A DNA stretch of 64,000 nt from Caballeronia peredens. GTDB lineage: Bacteria > Pseudomonadota > Gammaproteobacteria > Burkholderiales > Burkholderiaceae. The DNA lies in NCBI GenBank assembly GCA_001544595.2, contig FCOH02000005.1, forward strand, positions 62,001 to 126,000, in the 5' to 3' direction. This document shows, in pieces, positions 53,333 through 62,005 of this stretch (the stretch's first letter is position 1; each line of letters begins with the position of its first letter). The position numbers and the translations under genes are program-made. The notes below the pieces were generated by a model. It was not told where the DNA came from. It searched no databases and saw nothing but the letters and a program-made list of their open reading frames with translations.

Positions 53333-54034
53333 ATGCCCAGCAGTATCCTCGTCGTCGAAGACGAACCCGCGATCTCCGAACTGATCTCGGTGAATCTCCA
53401 GCATGCGGGACATTGCCCCATTCGGGCGTATAACGCAGAACAGGCGCAGAACCTGATCAGCGACGTGTTGCCAGATCTCGTGCTGCTCGACTGGATGCTG
53501 CCGGGCAAGTCGGGCATCGCGTTTGCGCGCGAGCTGCGCAACAACGAACGCACGAAGCACATTCCGATCATCATGCTCACGGCTCGCGGCGACGAGCAGG
53601 ACAAGGTGCTCGGTCTCGAGATCGGCGCGGACGACTACGTCACCAAGCCGTTCTCGCCGAAGGAGCTGATGGCGCGTATCAAGGCGGTCCTGCGCCGCCG
53701 CGCGCCGCAGCTGACGGAAGACGTCGTCGCGATCAACGGCCTGCGTCTCGACCCGGCAACGCATCGCGTGGCGGCGAGCCATTCGGGCAACGACATCAAG
53801 CTCGATCTCGGCCCGACGGAATTCCGCCTGCTGCATTTCTTCATGACGCATCCGGAGCGCGTGCACAGCCGCACGCAACTGCTGGATCAGGTGTGGGGCG
53901 ATCACGTGTTCGTCGAGGAGCGTACGGTCGATGTGCACATCAAGCGTCTGCGCGCGGCCCTCAAGCCCGCGGGTTGCGATGCTATGATCGAAACGGTGCG
54001 CGGCAGCGGATACCGGCTCGCGAAGAGCGCGTGA
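53333..54034 (+). CDS. phoB: Phosphate regulon response regulator PhoB
   Basis: 233-residue OmpR-type regulator. The receiver has Asp10, phospho-site Asp53, and Lys in YVTKPFSPKELMARIKAVLRR, seen as VTKPFSPKEL. The winged-helix DNA-binding domain spans about 135-230 (TEFRLLHFFMTHPERV, VFVEERTVDVHIKRLR). It would bind the PHO box before pstS. I chose ATG 53333 because AAGAGG precedes it; a GTG two codons earlier is also in frame. phoR follows after 43 bp. Confidence 0.98.
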   Translation: MPSSILVVEDEPAISELISVNLQHAGHCPIRAYNAEQAQNLISDVLPDLVLLDWMLPGKSGIAFARELRNNERTKHIPIIMLTARGDEQDKVLGLEIGADDYVTKPFSPKELMARIKAVLRRRAPQLTEDVVAINGLRLDPATHRVAASHSGNDIKLDLGPTEFRLLHFFMTHPERVHSRTQLLDQVWGDHVFVEERTVDVHIKRLRAALKPAGCDAMIETVRGSGYRLAKSA

Positions 54035-54077
54035 ATCCCGGCTCGCCGCATCAACGACACTCAGTTTCGGCGCCAAC

Positions 54078-55391
54078 ATGAACATCATCTGGACGCGTGC
54101 CATCGTGTCCCTCGCGCTGCTCGCCGCGCTCGGCGTCGCGATCGGTGCATTCGCCGGCGTGCGCGTCGCGCTCGCGTTCGCGGTGCTGATGCTCGTCGTG
54201 CAGGCGTTCTTCGTCACGTATCACACGCAGCGTCTGTGGCGTCTGCTCGACGCGCCGGTCTACGGCGAAGTGCCGAGCGCGCTCGGCATCTGGGGCGAAA
54301 TCTACTATCGCCTGCACAAGCTCGCGAAGCGCTGGCACGCGCAAGTGCGCCAGGTCGAGCAGCAGCATGCGCGTTTCATCCAGGCGATCCAGGCCTCGCC
54401 CAACGGCGTCGCGATGCTCGACGATCACGATCAGATCGAGTGGTGCAACGCCATCGCCGAAAAGCACTTCGGGCTCGATGCCAAACGCGATCTGCGCCAG
54501 CACATCACGCACCTCGTGCGGCAGCCCGAGTTCGTCCGCTACCTGAACGCGCACCACTACGAAGAGATGCTCGTCATGCGCGGCATGGGCGTGAATCGCA
54601 AATACACGGTGTCGGTGCAGGTGTTTCCGTATGGCGACAACCGCAAGCTCATCCTCACGCAGGACATCACCGAACTCGAGCGCACGGATTCGATGCGGCG
54701 CGATTTCGTCGCCAACGTCTCGCACGAACTGAAGACGCCGCTCACGGTGCTCTCCGGCTTTCTGGAGACGATGCGCGAGTTGCCGCTCGACGAAGCCGAC
54801 CGCATGCGTTATCTCGACATGATGGAACAGCAGGCATCGCGCATGCAGAACATCGTGCGCGATCTGCTCGTGCTCGCCAATCTCGAAGGCGACATGCGTC
54901 CGCCCGGCGACGAACTGCTCGACATGCGCGCGGTGATCCGCCATCTGGAAGACGATGCGAACAATCTCTCGAACGGACGGCATCGCATCACGTTCCATAG
55001 CGACGATGCGCTGACCATCGCGGGAGCGGAAACGGAAGTGATGAGCGCGCTCGGCAATCTCGTCACGAATGCGGTGCGCTATACGCCGGACGGCGGCGCG
55101 ATCGACGTGGCGTGGCAGCGCGTGAAGGATCGCGCGGTGTTCACGGTGCGCGACAGCGGACTGGGCATTCCCGCCGAGCACATTCCGCGGCTGACCGAGC
55201 GTTTTTATCGCGTGGACCGCAGCCGTTCGCGGGATACGGGCGGCACGGGCCTCGGGCTCGCCATCGTCAAGCATGTGCTGCAACGGCACAACGCGGAACT
55301 CGACGTGAAGAGCGAAGTGGGGCGGGGGAGCACGTTCATCGTGCAGTTCCCCGCTTCGCGCACGGCGATGAGGAAGTCGCTGGCCGCATGA
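54078..55391 (+). CDS. phoR: Phosphate regulon sensor histidine kinase PhoR
   Basis: 437-residue membrane kinase. Two N-terminal hydrophobic segments (about 5-25 and 30-50) form a hairpin without a large periplasmic domain, followed by a charged linker and a PAS domain (about 95-190, FIQAIQASPNGVAMLDDHD). HisKA has the phospho-accepting His216 in FVANVSHELKTPLTVL. The ATPase domain has N box LGNLVTNAVRYTPDGG and G1/G2 boxes DSGLGIP and GGTGLGLAIVKHV. It phosphorylates PhoB when PstSCAB-PhoU report low phosphate. Confidence 0.97.
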   Translation: MNIIWTRAIVSLALLAALGVAIGAFAGVRVALAFAVLMLVVQAFFVTYHTQRLWRLLDAPVYGEVPSALGIWGEIYYRLHKLAKRWHAQVRQVEQQHARFIQAIQASPNGVAMLDDHDQIEWCNAIAEKHFGLDAKRDLRQHITHLVRQPEFVRYLNAHHYEEMLVMRGMGVNRKYTVSVQVFPYGDNRKLILTQDITELERTDSMRRDFVANVSHELKTPLTVLSGFLETMRELPLDEADRMRYLDMMEQQASRMQNIVRDLLVLANLEGDMRPPGDELLDMRAVIRHLEDDANNLSNGRHRITFHSDDALTIAGAETEVMSALGNLVTNAVRYTPDGGAIDVAWQRVKDRAVFTVRDSGLGIPAEHIPRLTERFYRVDRSRSRDTGGTGLGLAIVKHVLQRHNAELDVKSEVGRGSTFIVQFPASRTAMRKSLAA

Positions 55392-55440
55392 TGCGGCGCG
55401 CTTCGCAGGAGCACATGCGAAGGCGCACGCAGCAGCGGCT

Positions 55441-57504
55441 TCACGAGCAGAACTTGGCGAGCAGCCCCAGTTGCGAGTTGCGAATGGATTTGCCGGGACG
55501 GCGCTTGCGATAGTGTCCGTCGCTCTGCATGACCCAGGCGGCCTGATTGTCGCCGAGACACACCGACAGACCTTCGGCGATCACGCGCCGTTTCAGGCGG
55601 CGGTCGCGAATCGGGAACGCCACTTCCACGCGGCGGAAGAAGTTGCGATCCATCCAGTCGGCGCTCGACAAATACACGTCTTCCCGGCCGTTCGCATAAA
55701 AATAGAAGATGCGATGATGTTCGAGAAAGCGCCCGACAATCGAGCGCACCGTGATGTTCTCCGACAGATCTTCCACGCCGGGTTTGAGCGAACACACGCC
55801 GCGCACGATCAGATCGATCTTCACGCCCGCGTGCGACGCTTCGTAGAGTGCGGCGATCACGGTGGGTTCGAGCAACGCGTTCATCTTCGCGACGATACGC
55901 GCGCGCCGCCCGGCACGCGCATGCTCGGCCTCGGCGCGGATGGCGTCGATGAGCTTTGCGTGTAGCGTGAACGGCGACTGCCACAGCTGATGCAGCGCAA
56001 TCTCTCCGCCAATGCCCGTCAGTTGCTGGAAGACGTGATGCACGTCCTCGCACATTTCCTGATCGGACGTCATCAGGCCGAAGTCGGTATAAAGACGCGC
56101 CGTGCGCGGATGATAGTTGCCCGTGCCGAGATGCGCATAACGCTTCAGCACGAGCTTGCCGCCTTGCGACACGCGCCGCACGATCAGCATCATCTTCGCG
56201 TGACACTTGTGGCCCACCACGCCGTAGACCACATGCGCGCCGACCGCTTCGAGCTGCGACGCCCAGTTGATGTTCGTTTCTTCGTCGAAGCGCGCGAGCA
56301 GTTCGACGACGACCGTCACTTCCTTGCCGTTGCGCGCGGCCTGCATGAGCGCGTCCATCAGCGGCGAATCGGTGCCGGTGCGATAGATGGTCTGCTTGAT
56401 CGCGACGACCTGCGGATCCTTCGCCGCCTGCAACAGCAGTTCGAGCACCGGCTGAAAACTCTCGTACGGATGATGCAGCAGGATGTCGCCCTGATCGATG
56501 GCATCGAAGAGATTCGACGTGTTGACGATCGCCTTCGGCACCGATGGAATATGCGGCACGAACTTGAGGTCCGGCCGGTCCACCATTTCGGGCAGTTGCA
56601 TGAGCCGCACGAGATTCACCGGCCCGTTCACGCGATACAGATCGCGCTCGCTCAACTGGCCTTCGTCGAGCAGGCGGCGCACGAGATGCGGCGGCGTCTC
56701 CGCCGACACTTCCAGACGCACCGCGTTGCCCAGATGGCGCGCCGGCAACTCACCCTGCAGCGCGACGCGCAGGTTCGTGATTTCGTCTTCGTCGACGAAG
56801 AGTTCGCTGTTGCGCGTGATCCGAAACTGATTGCAGCCGCGCACGATGAGATGCGGAAACAGGTCATTCACGAAATGCTGCATGAACGAACTGAGCAGCA
56901 CGAAGCCATGCGGATAACCCGACAATGCCTCGGGCATGCGCACGAGGCGCGGCAGCGCGCGCGGCGCCTGCACGATGCCCATCATCGCCTGACGGCCGAA
57001 GGCATCCGTGCCTTCCAGTTCGACGACGAAGTTCAGGCTCTTGTTCAGCACGCGCGGAAACGGATGCGCGGGATCGAGCCCGATCGGCGTGAGCACCGGC
57101 AAAAGTTCGCTGCGGAAGTAGTCGCGCGCCCACGCGGTCTGCTGCTCGGTCCAGCTTTCCGCGCCGTGAAAGTAGATGCCTTCCATTTCGAGCGCGGGCA
57201 GCACGATGTCGTGCAGCATCGCGTATTGCTGGCGCACGAGCCGCTGCGCGCGTTCGGAGACGAGATCGTAGACGTGTTGCAGCGACATACCGTCCGGCGA
57301 CAGCGAACCGGGGTTGTCGCGCATCTGCTCCTGCAGACCCGCCATACGGACTTCGAAGAACTCGTCGAGATTGCTGCTGGTGATGCAGATGAAACGCAGG
57401 CGTTCCAACAGGGGAACCGTCGTGTCGGCGGCTTGCGCGAGGACGCGCTCGTTGAAACCTAGTATGCCCAGTTCGCGATTGAATAGCGGATAGCGGATGG
57501 ACAT
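55441..57504 (-). CDS. ppk: Polyphosphate kinase 1
   Basis: 687-residue enzyme that makes long-chain polyphosphate from ATP. The N-terminal domain starts NRELGILGFNERVL and has the ATP-binding SSNLDEFFEVR. The phospholipase D-like catalytic domains show HPYESFQPVLELL, KCHAKMMLIVRR with the autophosphorylated His, HLGTGNYHP and, near the end, DWMDRNFFRRVEVAFP. ATG 57504 gives MSIRYPLFNREL, the usual family start; a GTG 19 codons earlier is also open. It is divergent from ppx and ends convergent with phoR, 49 bp apart. Confidence 0.97.
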   Translation of the reverse strand: MSIRYPLFNRELGILGFNERVLAQAADTTVPLLERLRFICITSSNLDEFFEVRMAGLQEQMRDNPGSLSPDGMSLQHVYDLVSERAQRLVRQQYAMLHDIVLPALEMEGIYFHGAESWTEQQTAWARDYFRSELLPVLTPIGLDPAHPFPRVLNKSLNFVVELEGTDAFGRQAMMGIVQAPRALPRLVRMPEALSGYPHGFVLLSSFMQHFVNDLFPHLIVRGCNQFRITRNSELFVDEDEITNLRVALQGELPARHLGNAVRLEVSAETPPHLVRRLLDEGQLSERDLYRVNGPVNLVRLMQLPEMVDRPDLKFVPHIPSVPKAIVNTSNLFDAIDQGDILLHHPYESFQPVLELLLQAAKDPQVVAIKQTIYRTGTDSPLMDALMQAARNGKEVTVVVELLARFDEETNINWASQLEAVGAHVVYGVVGHKCHAKMMLIVRRVSQGGKLVLKRYAHLGTGNYHPRTARLYTDFGLMTSDQEMCEDVHHVFQQLTGIGGEIALHQLWQSPFTLHAKLIDAIRAEAEHARAGRRARIVAKMNALLEPTVIAALYEASHAGVKIDLIVRGVCSLKPGVEDLSENITVRSIVGRFLEHHRIFYFYANGREDVYLSSADWMDRNFFRRVEVAFPIRDRRLKRRVIAEGLSVCLGDNQAAWVMQSDGHYRKRRPGKSIRNSQLGLLAKFCS

Positions 57505-57745
57505 CGGAGGTAGCGAAGGTGTCTCGATCAGATGGGCAAGGGAACTCTCGGATGCTCTCACAGTATGATGTATTTTTTATGACAGAACGATTTTCACAAA
57601 TTCTACTCACAATGCGGATAGCGTCGCTAGCGCGAACGCGCGGTTGCGAACGGCTGCCTGCCGCCAGGGCATAGAATAGAATTCGTGCGCTGCAACAGCG
57701 CCGCTGTGACAGTGCTCTCTCCACTTCACGATTTCGGGATCCCCG

Positions 57746-59257
57746 ATGGTCACACATCCCCATCTACTCGCTGCGGTCGACCTCGGATCGAACAGTTTCC
57801 GTCTGATCGTCGGCCGGGTCGAGGAAACGCCCGCGGGCAGCCAGATCTATCAGGTCGATGCCTTGCGCGAACCCGTCAGGCTCGGCGGCGGGCTTTCAAA
57901 AGACAAGATGCTCGACCGCGCATCGCAGGTGCGCGGCTGGGACGCGCTCAAACGCTTCGGCGAGCGCCTGCGCGACTTTCATCCCGACCAGGTGCGCGCC
58001 GTCGCCACCAATACCTTGCGCGTCGCCAAAAATGCGCCCGATTTCCTCGCCGAAGCGCAGGAAGCGCTCGGCTTTCCGATCGAAGTCATCGCCGGTAGGG
58101 AAGAGGCGCGGCTCATCTACGCGGGCGCCGCGCATTCGGTGCCGGCGATAGCGGGCAAGCGGCTCGTCGTCGATATCGGCGGCGGTTCGACGGAATTCAT
58201 CATCGGCTCGCATTACACGCCGATCCACATGGAAAGTCTCTATATCGGCTGCGTGAGCCATAGCCGCCAGTTCTTTCCCGCCGGCAACGTCGACGAATAC
58301 ACGATGCGTCAGGCCGAACTCGCCGCCAAGCGCGAAATCCAGATCATTTCGCGCGAATACAAGGCGACCGGCTGGGATCAGGCGATCGGCTCGTCGGGCA
58401 CGGCGCGCGCGCTCGCGGAACTGATCGAGGCGAATGGCTTCAACGACGAAGGCATCACGCACGGCATCTCGCGCGGCGGCCTGGAACGGCTCAAGCGCGC
58501 GCTCATCAAGGCGGAGAACGTGAACCGGCTGAAGCTCGTCGCGCTCAAGCCGGACCGCGTGCCGGTGCTGGCGGGCGGCCTGTCGATCATGCTCGGCGTG
58601 TTCGAGGAACTGGGCATCGACTACGCGGATACGACCGACGCCGCGCTGCGTCTCGGCGTGCTCTACGATCTGCTCGGGCGCTCGCAGCATCAGGACATGC
58701 GCACGGTGACGGTGGAAGGCTTCAAGCGCCGCTATGGCGTCGATGCCGCGCAGGCGGATCGCATCGGCGAACTGGCGATCAGCTTCTACGATCAGCTGGG
58801 CGAAGGCGACGAGGACGTGCGCGAAGAGAATCGCATGTTTCTCGCGTGGGCGGCGTCGCTGCACGAGATCGGTTTGTCGATCGCGCACAGCGCCTATCAC
58901 AAGCACTCCGCGTATATCGCCAGCAACGCCGACATGCCCGGCTTCTCGCGCACCGATCAGGCGCGTCTCGCCGCACTCGTGCTCGGCCACGCGGGCAAGC
59001 TCGGCAAGCTGGCGCAGGCGCGCGACATCGACTGGACGTTGTTGTTCTGCCTGCGGCTCGCGGCCTTGCTGTCGCGCAGACGCACGGATGTCGGGCTGCC
59101 GGGCATCGAGGTGACGGCGGCGGGCGGCGGTTTCGACGTGCGCCTGCCGAACGACTGGGTGACGAACAATCCGCTCACCGACTACAGCCTCGTACAGGAA
59201 GCGATGGAGTGGGAGAAGATCGGCCGGCCGTATCGCGTGGTGTATACGGATAACTGA
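57746..59257 (+). CDS. ppx: Exopolyphosphatase (Ppx/GppA family)
   Basis: 503-residue enzyme of the ASKHA fold that removes phosphate from the ends of polyphosphate chains and may also act on pppGpp. The N-terminal ATP-site sequence is AAVDLGSNSFRLIVGR. The second phosphate-binding motif reads VVDIGGGSTEFIIG. The HD-like C-terminal domain covers about 310-503 (FLAWAASLHEIGLSIAHS). The start is ATG 57746. It pairs divergently with ppk; a TAGAAT at 57672-57677 is a possible -10. Confidence 0.95.
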   Translation: MVTHPHLLAAVDLGSNSFRLIVGRVEETPAGSQIYQVDALREPVRLGGGLSKDKMLDRASQVRGWDALKRFGERLRDFHPDQVRAVATNTLRVAKNAPDFLAEAQEALGFPIEVIAGREEARLIYAGAAHSVPAIAGKRLVVDIGGGSTEFIIGSHYTPIHMESLYIGCVSHSRQFFPAGNVDEYTMRQAELAAKREIQIISREYKATGWDQAIGSSGTARALAELIEANGFNDEGITHGISRGGLERLKRALIKAENVNRLKLVALKPDRVPVLAGGLSIMLGVFEELGIDYADTTDAALRLGVLYDLLGRSQHQDMRTVTVEGFKRRYGVDAAQADRIGELAISFYDQLGEGDEDVREENRMFLAWAASLHEIGLSIAHSAYHKHSAYIASNADMPGFSRTDQARLAALVLGHAGKLGKLAQARDIDWTLLFCLRLAALLSRRRTDVGLPGIEVTAAGGGFDVRLPNDWVTNNPLTDYSLVQEAMEWEKIGRPYRVVYTDN

Positions 59258-59296
59258 GCGGATAACCGAGCGAAGAACCGGACCGTCGATGTGCCG

Positions 59297-59336
59297 AGGC
59301 CCCGCGCGATGACTGAGCAGCGGGGCCTTTCTTTTG
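59297..59336 (+). terminator. Rho-independent terminator after ppx
   Basis: AGGCCCCGC (59297-59305) pairs with GCGGGGCCT (59320-59328) across a 14-base loop, followed by TTCTTTT. It ends about 20 bp before the convergent acyltransferase gene. Confidence 0.82.
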
Positions 59337-59357
59337 CGCGGAGGCCTGGGCTTCGGA

Positions 59358-60182
59358 TCAGCGGCTTTGCATGTCGCCGATGAAATGGCGTGCGTAACGC
59401 GCGTTGATGTCGGAAAGGCGGAACAGCGTGAGGAAATCGGCCGTGTTGAAATCGGGATCCCACGCCGGCGCGCCGCAGATCTTCGCACCGAGACGCAGAT
59501 AGCCCTTCACGAGCGGCGGCGGGCTTGCGATCACGCCGGTGCGCAATTCTTCGACCGGCAGCGGCGTATGCGGGAAAGCGCGGTATTCGGGCGCCGTCAG
59601 CGCATCGGCGGGAAGGGAGCAATAGAGGTTTGCCGCGTAGTGGCCGCCGTCGATCATGCCGACGCTCGCGCAGCCGAGCATCGTCTCGTAGCCGTTCTGC
59701 ATCATGTAGGCCGCGAGTCCGCCCCACAGCGACATGATCACCGCGCCGGTGCGATAGTCGGGATGCACGCACGAGCGGCCCACTTCGACGAGCTTCGGGC
59801 GCAGATGCGTGAGGCGCGACACGTCGAACTCGCTCTCCGCGTACAGGCGGCCGATGCGCGCGGCCTGATGCGGCGGCAGCACGCGATACGTGCCGACCAC
59901 TTGCAGCGTATCGAGATCGCGCACGAGAAGGTGATCGCAGTAGGCGTCAAAGGCATCGACGTCGAGGCCGGCGGGGCCCGACAGACGCGCGCCCATTTCT
60001 TCGGAGAACACGCGATAGCGCAGGCGCTGGGCGTCGCGCAGGGCTTCGTCGTCGCGTGCCCACGAGACTTGCAGGCGTTCGCGGCCCGTGACGGTTTCGG
60101 ACGTGCGCGGAAGGTGGCGGCGCGAATCGAGCGAGAGCGATGACGCTCCGGGTTGCAGGAAAGGCGTCGGCAGTTCTTGCAT
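59358..60182 (-). CDS. GNAT-fold N-acyltransferase, OlsB/hemolysin-like (COG3176)
   Basis: 274 residues. The core resembles L-ornithine N(alpha)-acyltransferases of the OlsB type: ALRDAQRLRYRVFSEEMGAR, then DVDAFDAYCDHLLVRD, VVGTYRVL, and EVGRSCVHPDYRTGAVI. OlsB attaches a 3-hydroxy fatty acid to ornithine, the first step of phosphate-free ornithine lipid. The OlsA partner is not in the window, so an acyl-homoserine or other N-acyl amino-acid product is possible. ATG 60182 is chosen; the longer open frame lacks family-like sequence. It sits next to the phosphate and polyphosphate genes. Confidence 0.82.
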   Translation of the reverse strand: MQELPTPFLQPGASSLSLDSRRHLPRTSETVTGRERLQVSWARDDEALRDAQRLRYRVFSEEMGARLSGPAGLDVDAFDAYCDHLLVRDLDTLQVVGTYRVLPPHQAARIGRLYAESEFDVSRLTHLRPKLVEVGRSCVHPDYRTGAVIMSLWGGLAAYMMQNGYETMLGCASVGMIDGGHYAANLYCSLPADALTAPEYRAFPHTPLPVEELRTGVIASPPPLVKGYLRLGAKICGAPAWDPDFNTADFLTLFRLSDINARYARHFIGDMQSR

Positions 60183-60321
60183 TGGCGTTCCTCGACAGGA
60201 CGTGGCTGTGGCTGAGTCCTCGCCAATGTAGTAATGCGCGATGACGCTCGCATGGCATCGCAATGACGTTTCGATGAATCGACATCACGCGCCACGCGAG
60301 CCTGCAGCGTGCGAATCGCGC

Positions 60322-60780
60322 TTACAGCAGGTCGGGATTGACGACCGCGCGCAGCACGGTCTGGCCGTCGCTGCCGCGCGCGCGCGTCTGGAACCACCAG
60401 ATGCCCGCCTTCTTGATCGACCAGTCGGATTCGCGGCCGGTCAAGAGGAGCGCGGCGACGTGGCCGAGCGTCGGCTGATGCCCGATCACCACCACCGTTT
60501 CGCCGATGCCGTCGGGCCAGCCGGCCGCGTCGAGCACGGCCTGCGCGCCGTTGCCGGGCGCGAGCGCATCGACCACGCGATAGCGGTCGCCGAAGGCTTC
60601 GGCGGTCTGGATCGTGCGCGTGGCGGGACTGGCGAGAAAGATGGCGTCGTCGCCGACGCGCGCGCGCAGCCATTTGGCGATGCCTTGCGCCTGCTTGCGT
60701 CCGCGCGACGTGAGCTGGCGCGCGAGATCGCTCGACGCCTGGTCTTCCGCTTCGGCATGACGCCAGAGAATGAGGTTCAT
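60322..60780 (-). CDS. sixA: Phosphohistidine phosphatase SixA
   Basis: 152-residue histidine-phosphatase-superfamily protein. The catalytic RHG-type motif is LILWRHAEAED with His8 as nucleophile; the second His is in VVVIGHQPTLG. In E. coli SixA removes phosphate from the His of NPr in the nitrogen phosphotransferase system and was earlier linked to ArcB. It is transcribed toward the acyltransferase, 139 bp away. Confidence 0.93.
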   Translation of the reverse strand: MNLILWRHAEAEDQASSDLARQLTSRGRKQAQGIAKWLRARVGDDAIFLASPATRTIQTAEAFGDRYRVVDALAPGNGAQAVLDAAGWPDGIGETVVVIGHQPTLGHVAALLLTGRESDWSIKKAGIWWFQTRARGSDGQTVLRAVVNPDLL

Positions 60781-60903
60781 CGATCGTCTCCGTTGATGGG
60801 ACTCGGGGTGGCGGGGCTCGCGGCCCGGAGTCGCGGCCGGCCCCTGCTTCGAACAGAAAGATGCGTACCCGGGTTCGTCGTTTCGATCCACGCAGATCAG
60901 ACG

Positions 60904-60932
60904 TTGCGGGCGCGCATCAGGCACGCTACAAT
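60904..60932 (+). promoter_or_regulatory. Promoter of tRNA-Pro
   Basis: TTGCGG (60904-60909), 17-bp spacer, TACAAT (60927-60932). Transcription would begin about 5 bp before the tRNA. Confidence 0.78.
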
Positions 60933-60943
60933 TCGCGGCTCGG

Positions 60944-61020
60944 CGGAGCGTAGCGCAGCCTGGTAGCGCATCTGATTTGGGATCAGAGGGTCGAAGGTTC
61001 GAATCCTTTCGCTCCGACCA
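60944..61020 (+). tRNA. tRNA-Pro (anticodon TGG)
   Basis: 77 nt. The acceptor stem CGGAGCG pairs with CGCTCCG. The anticodon stem TCTGA/TCAGA encloses TTTGGGA, giving TGG. The T loop TTCGAAT is normal and CCA is encoded. Confidence 0.98.
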
Positions 61021-61030
61021 CCATACACGA

Positions 61031-61067
61031 AGGGGTTACAAGTTTAGGCTTGTAACCCCTTTGTCTT
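61031..61067 (+). terminator. Rho-independent terminator after tRNA-Pro
   Basis: AGGGGTTACAAG (61031-61042) pairs perfectly with CTTGTAACCCCT (61049-61060) across 6 bases, followed by TTGTCTTTT. Confidence 0.92.
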
Positions 61068-61158
61068 TTGTCTCGCCGTATTCAAAGCGCGCATTCAGAG
61101 CGAATTCGATGCGAATGCGGCGAGTTCGAATTTTCAATTCGACGCCACCGGGAGCTTT

Positions 61159-61329
61159 ATGCCGCGTATCGTTTTTACCATTCTCTGTGCGGCGTTCGCG
61201 CTCGGCTTGACCGCTTGCGCCGATTCTTCCGCCACGAAGCATCCGCCGCAGGATCCGCCCGACTACAAAGGCGTGCCGACCGACATGACCCCGCCGTCGA
61301 TGATCGACGCGCCCTCGCAGCCGAAATGA
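61159..61329 (+). CDS. Small lipoprotein, 56 residues
   Basis: ATG 61159 follows GGGAG at good spacing. The N-terminus is a lipoprotein signal peptide (VFTILCAAFALGLTAC) with lipobox LTAC, Cys20, and the mature part is only 36 residues, Pro/Asp-rich (KHPPQDPPDYKGVPTD). There is no recognisable domain. Very small lipoproteins of this kind (LptM-like or entericidin-like) are often missed in annotation. It has no operon partner: the tRNA-Pro terminator lies before it. Confidence 0.7.
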   Translation: MPRIVFTILCAAFALGLTACADSSATKHPPQDPPDYKGVPTDMTPPSMIDAPSQPK

Positions 61330-61339
61330 AGTCGTAGCG

Positions 61340-61363
61340 CCCCGAAGCCCCGAAGCCCCGAAA
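61340..61363 (+). repeat. Three 8-bp tandem repeats
   Basis: CCCCGAAG at 61340-61347 and 61348-61355, then CCCCGAAA at 61356-61363, starting 10 bp after the stop of the small lipoprotein gene. Confidence 0.85.
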
Positions 61364-61487
61364 CGTAGGCGAGCGCGCATTCACGGATCGGAAAGGGTTA
61401 CCCGTCGAACAATTCGGACGATTCATTTAAGCGAAACATTTGCGTCAGAGCTATCATTCAGCAAATTTGTTTCAAGTTGTATCTGCC

Positions 61488-61640
61488 ATGAATCTGTTCT
61501 GGGTATTCGCCGCCGTTGCGCCGCTCGCTTTTGCATCGCTGATTGCGTTTGCGGCGCATATCGATCCGCTCTCGGGCCACTGGCGCGCGCCGGGCGACAA
61601 GCATCGCGACGAGCACGTGACCCGCGCGCAAGACATCTGA
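61488..61640 (+). CDS. Small membrane protein, 50 residues
   Basis: ATG 61488 opens a frame with one hydrophobic segment (about residues 2-23, FWVFAAVAPLAFASLIAF) and a polar, charged tail (GDKHRDEHVTRAQDI). No Shine-Dalgarno is obvious and no family is recognised. The clean single membrane segment followed by a hydrophilic tail supports a real small protein, but evidence is limited. Confidence 0.45.
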   Translation: MNLFWVFAAVAPLAFASLIAFAAHIDPLSGHWRAPGDKHRDEHVTRAQDI

Positions 61641-61657
61641 GCGAACGCCCGCGGGCG

Positions 61658-61978
61658 TCATTGCTTGCAGCGAATCACCATCGAGCGGTTCTTGATGTTC
61701 GCTCCGAAAATGCCGCCTACCGAACCGCCGGCCGTCGCGCCGTTGTCGGCATCCTTGGAAACCACGTCGTAGCCGTAAGCACCGCAGGTTTCACCCGCCT
61801 GCTTGTAACAGGCCGCCCAGGTCGTGCTCGCGTCGCTGCCGCTGCAGTTGATGGCGAAACCGGTGTCGCCGGAGGGCAGGTAGGTCATCGTCGTCGTTTG
61901 CGCGCATCCGGCGAGCGAGCCCGCCAGAGCCAGGGCCGCGCTGATCGCGGCCGCGTTCATCCTCTTCGTCAATCTCAT
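61658..61978 (-). CDS. Hypothetical lipoprotein with four conserved-looking cysteines
   Basis: 106 residues. Signal peptide and lipobox LAGC (Cys25, or Cys26 if the upstream TTG is used). The mature domain has four further Cys (NCSGSD, WAACYKQ, ETCGAY and RCKQ at the C-terminus), which could form two disulfides, and a Gly/Ala-rich stretch (ATAGGSVGGIFGAN). No domain is recognised. ATG 61978 is preceded by AAGGA at good spacing. It lies 27 bp after the NlpD-like gene and may be cotranscribed with it. Confidence 0.78.
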   Translation of the reverse strand: MRLTKRMNAAAISAALALAGSLAGCAQTTTMTYLPSGDTGFAINCSGSDASTTWAACYKQAGETCGAYGYDVVSKDADNGATAGGSVGGIFGANIKNRSMVIRCKQ

Positions 61979-62005
61979 CAATCTTCCTTGTAACGGCCGC
62001 CGGCT

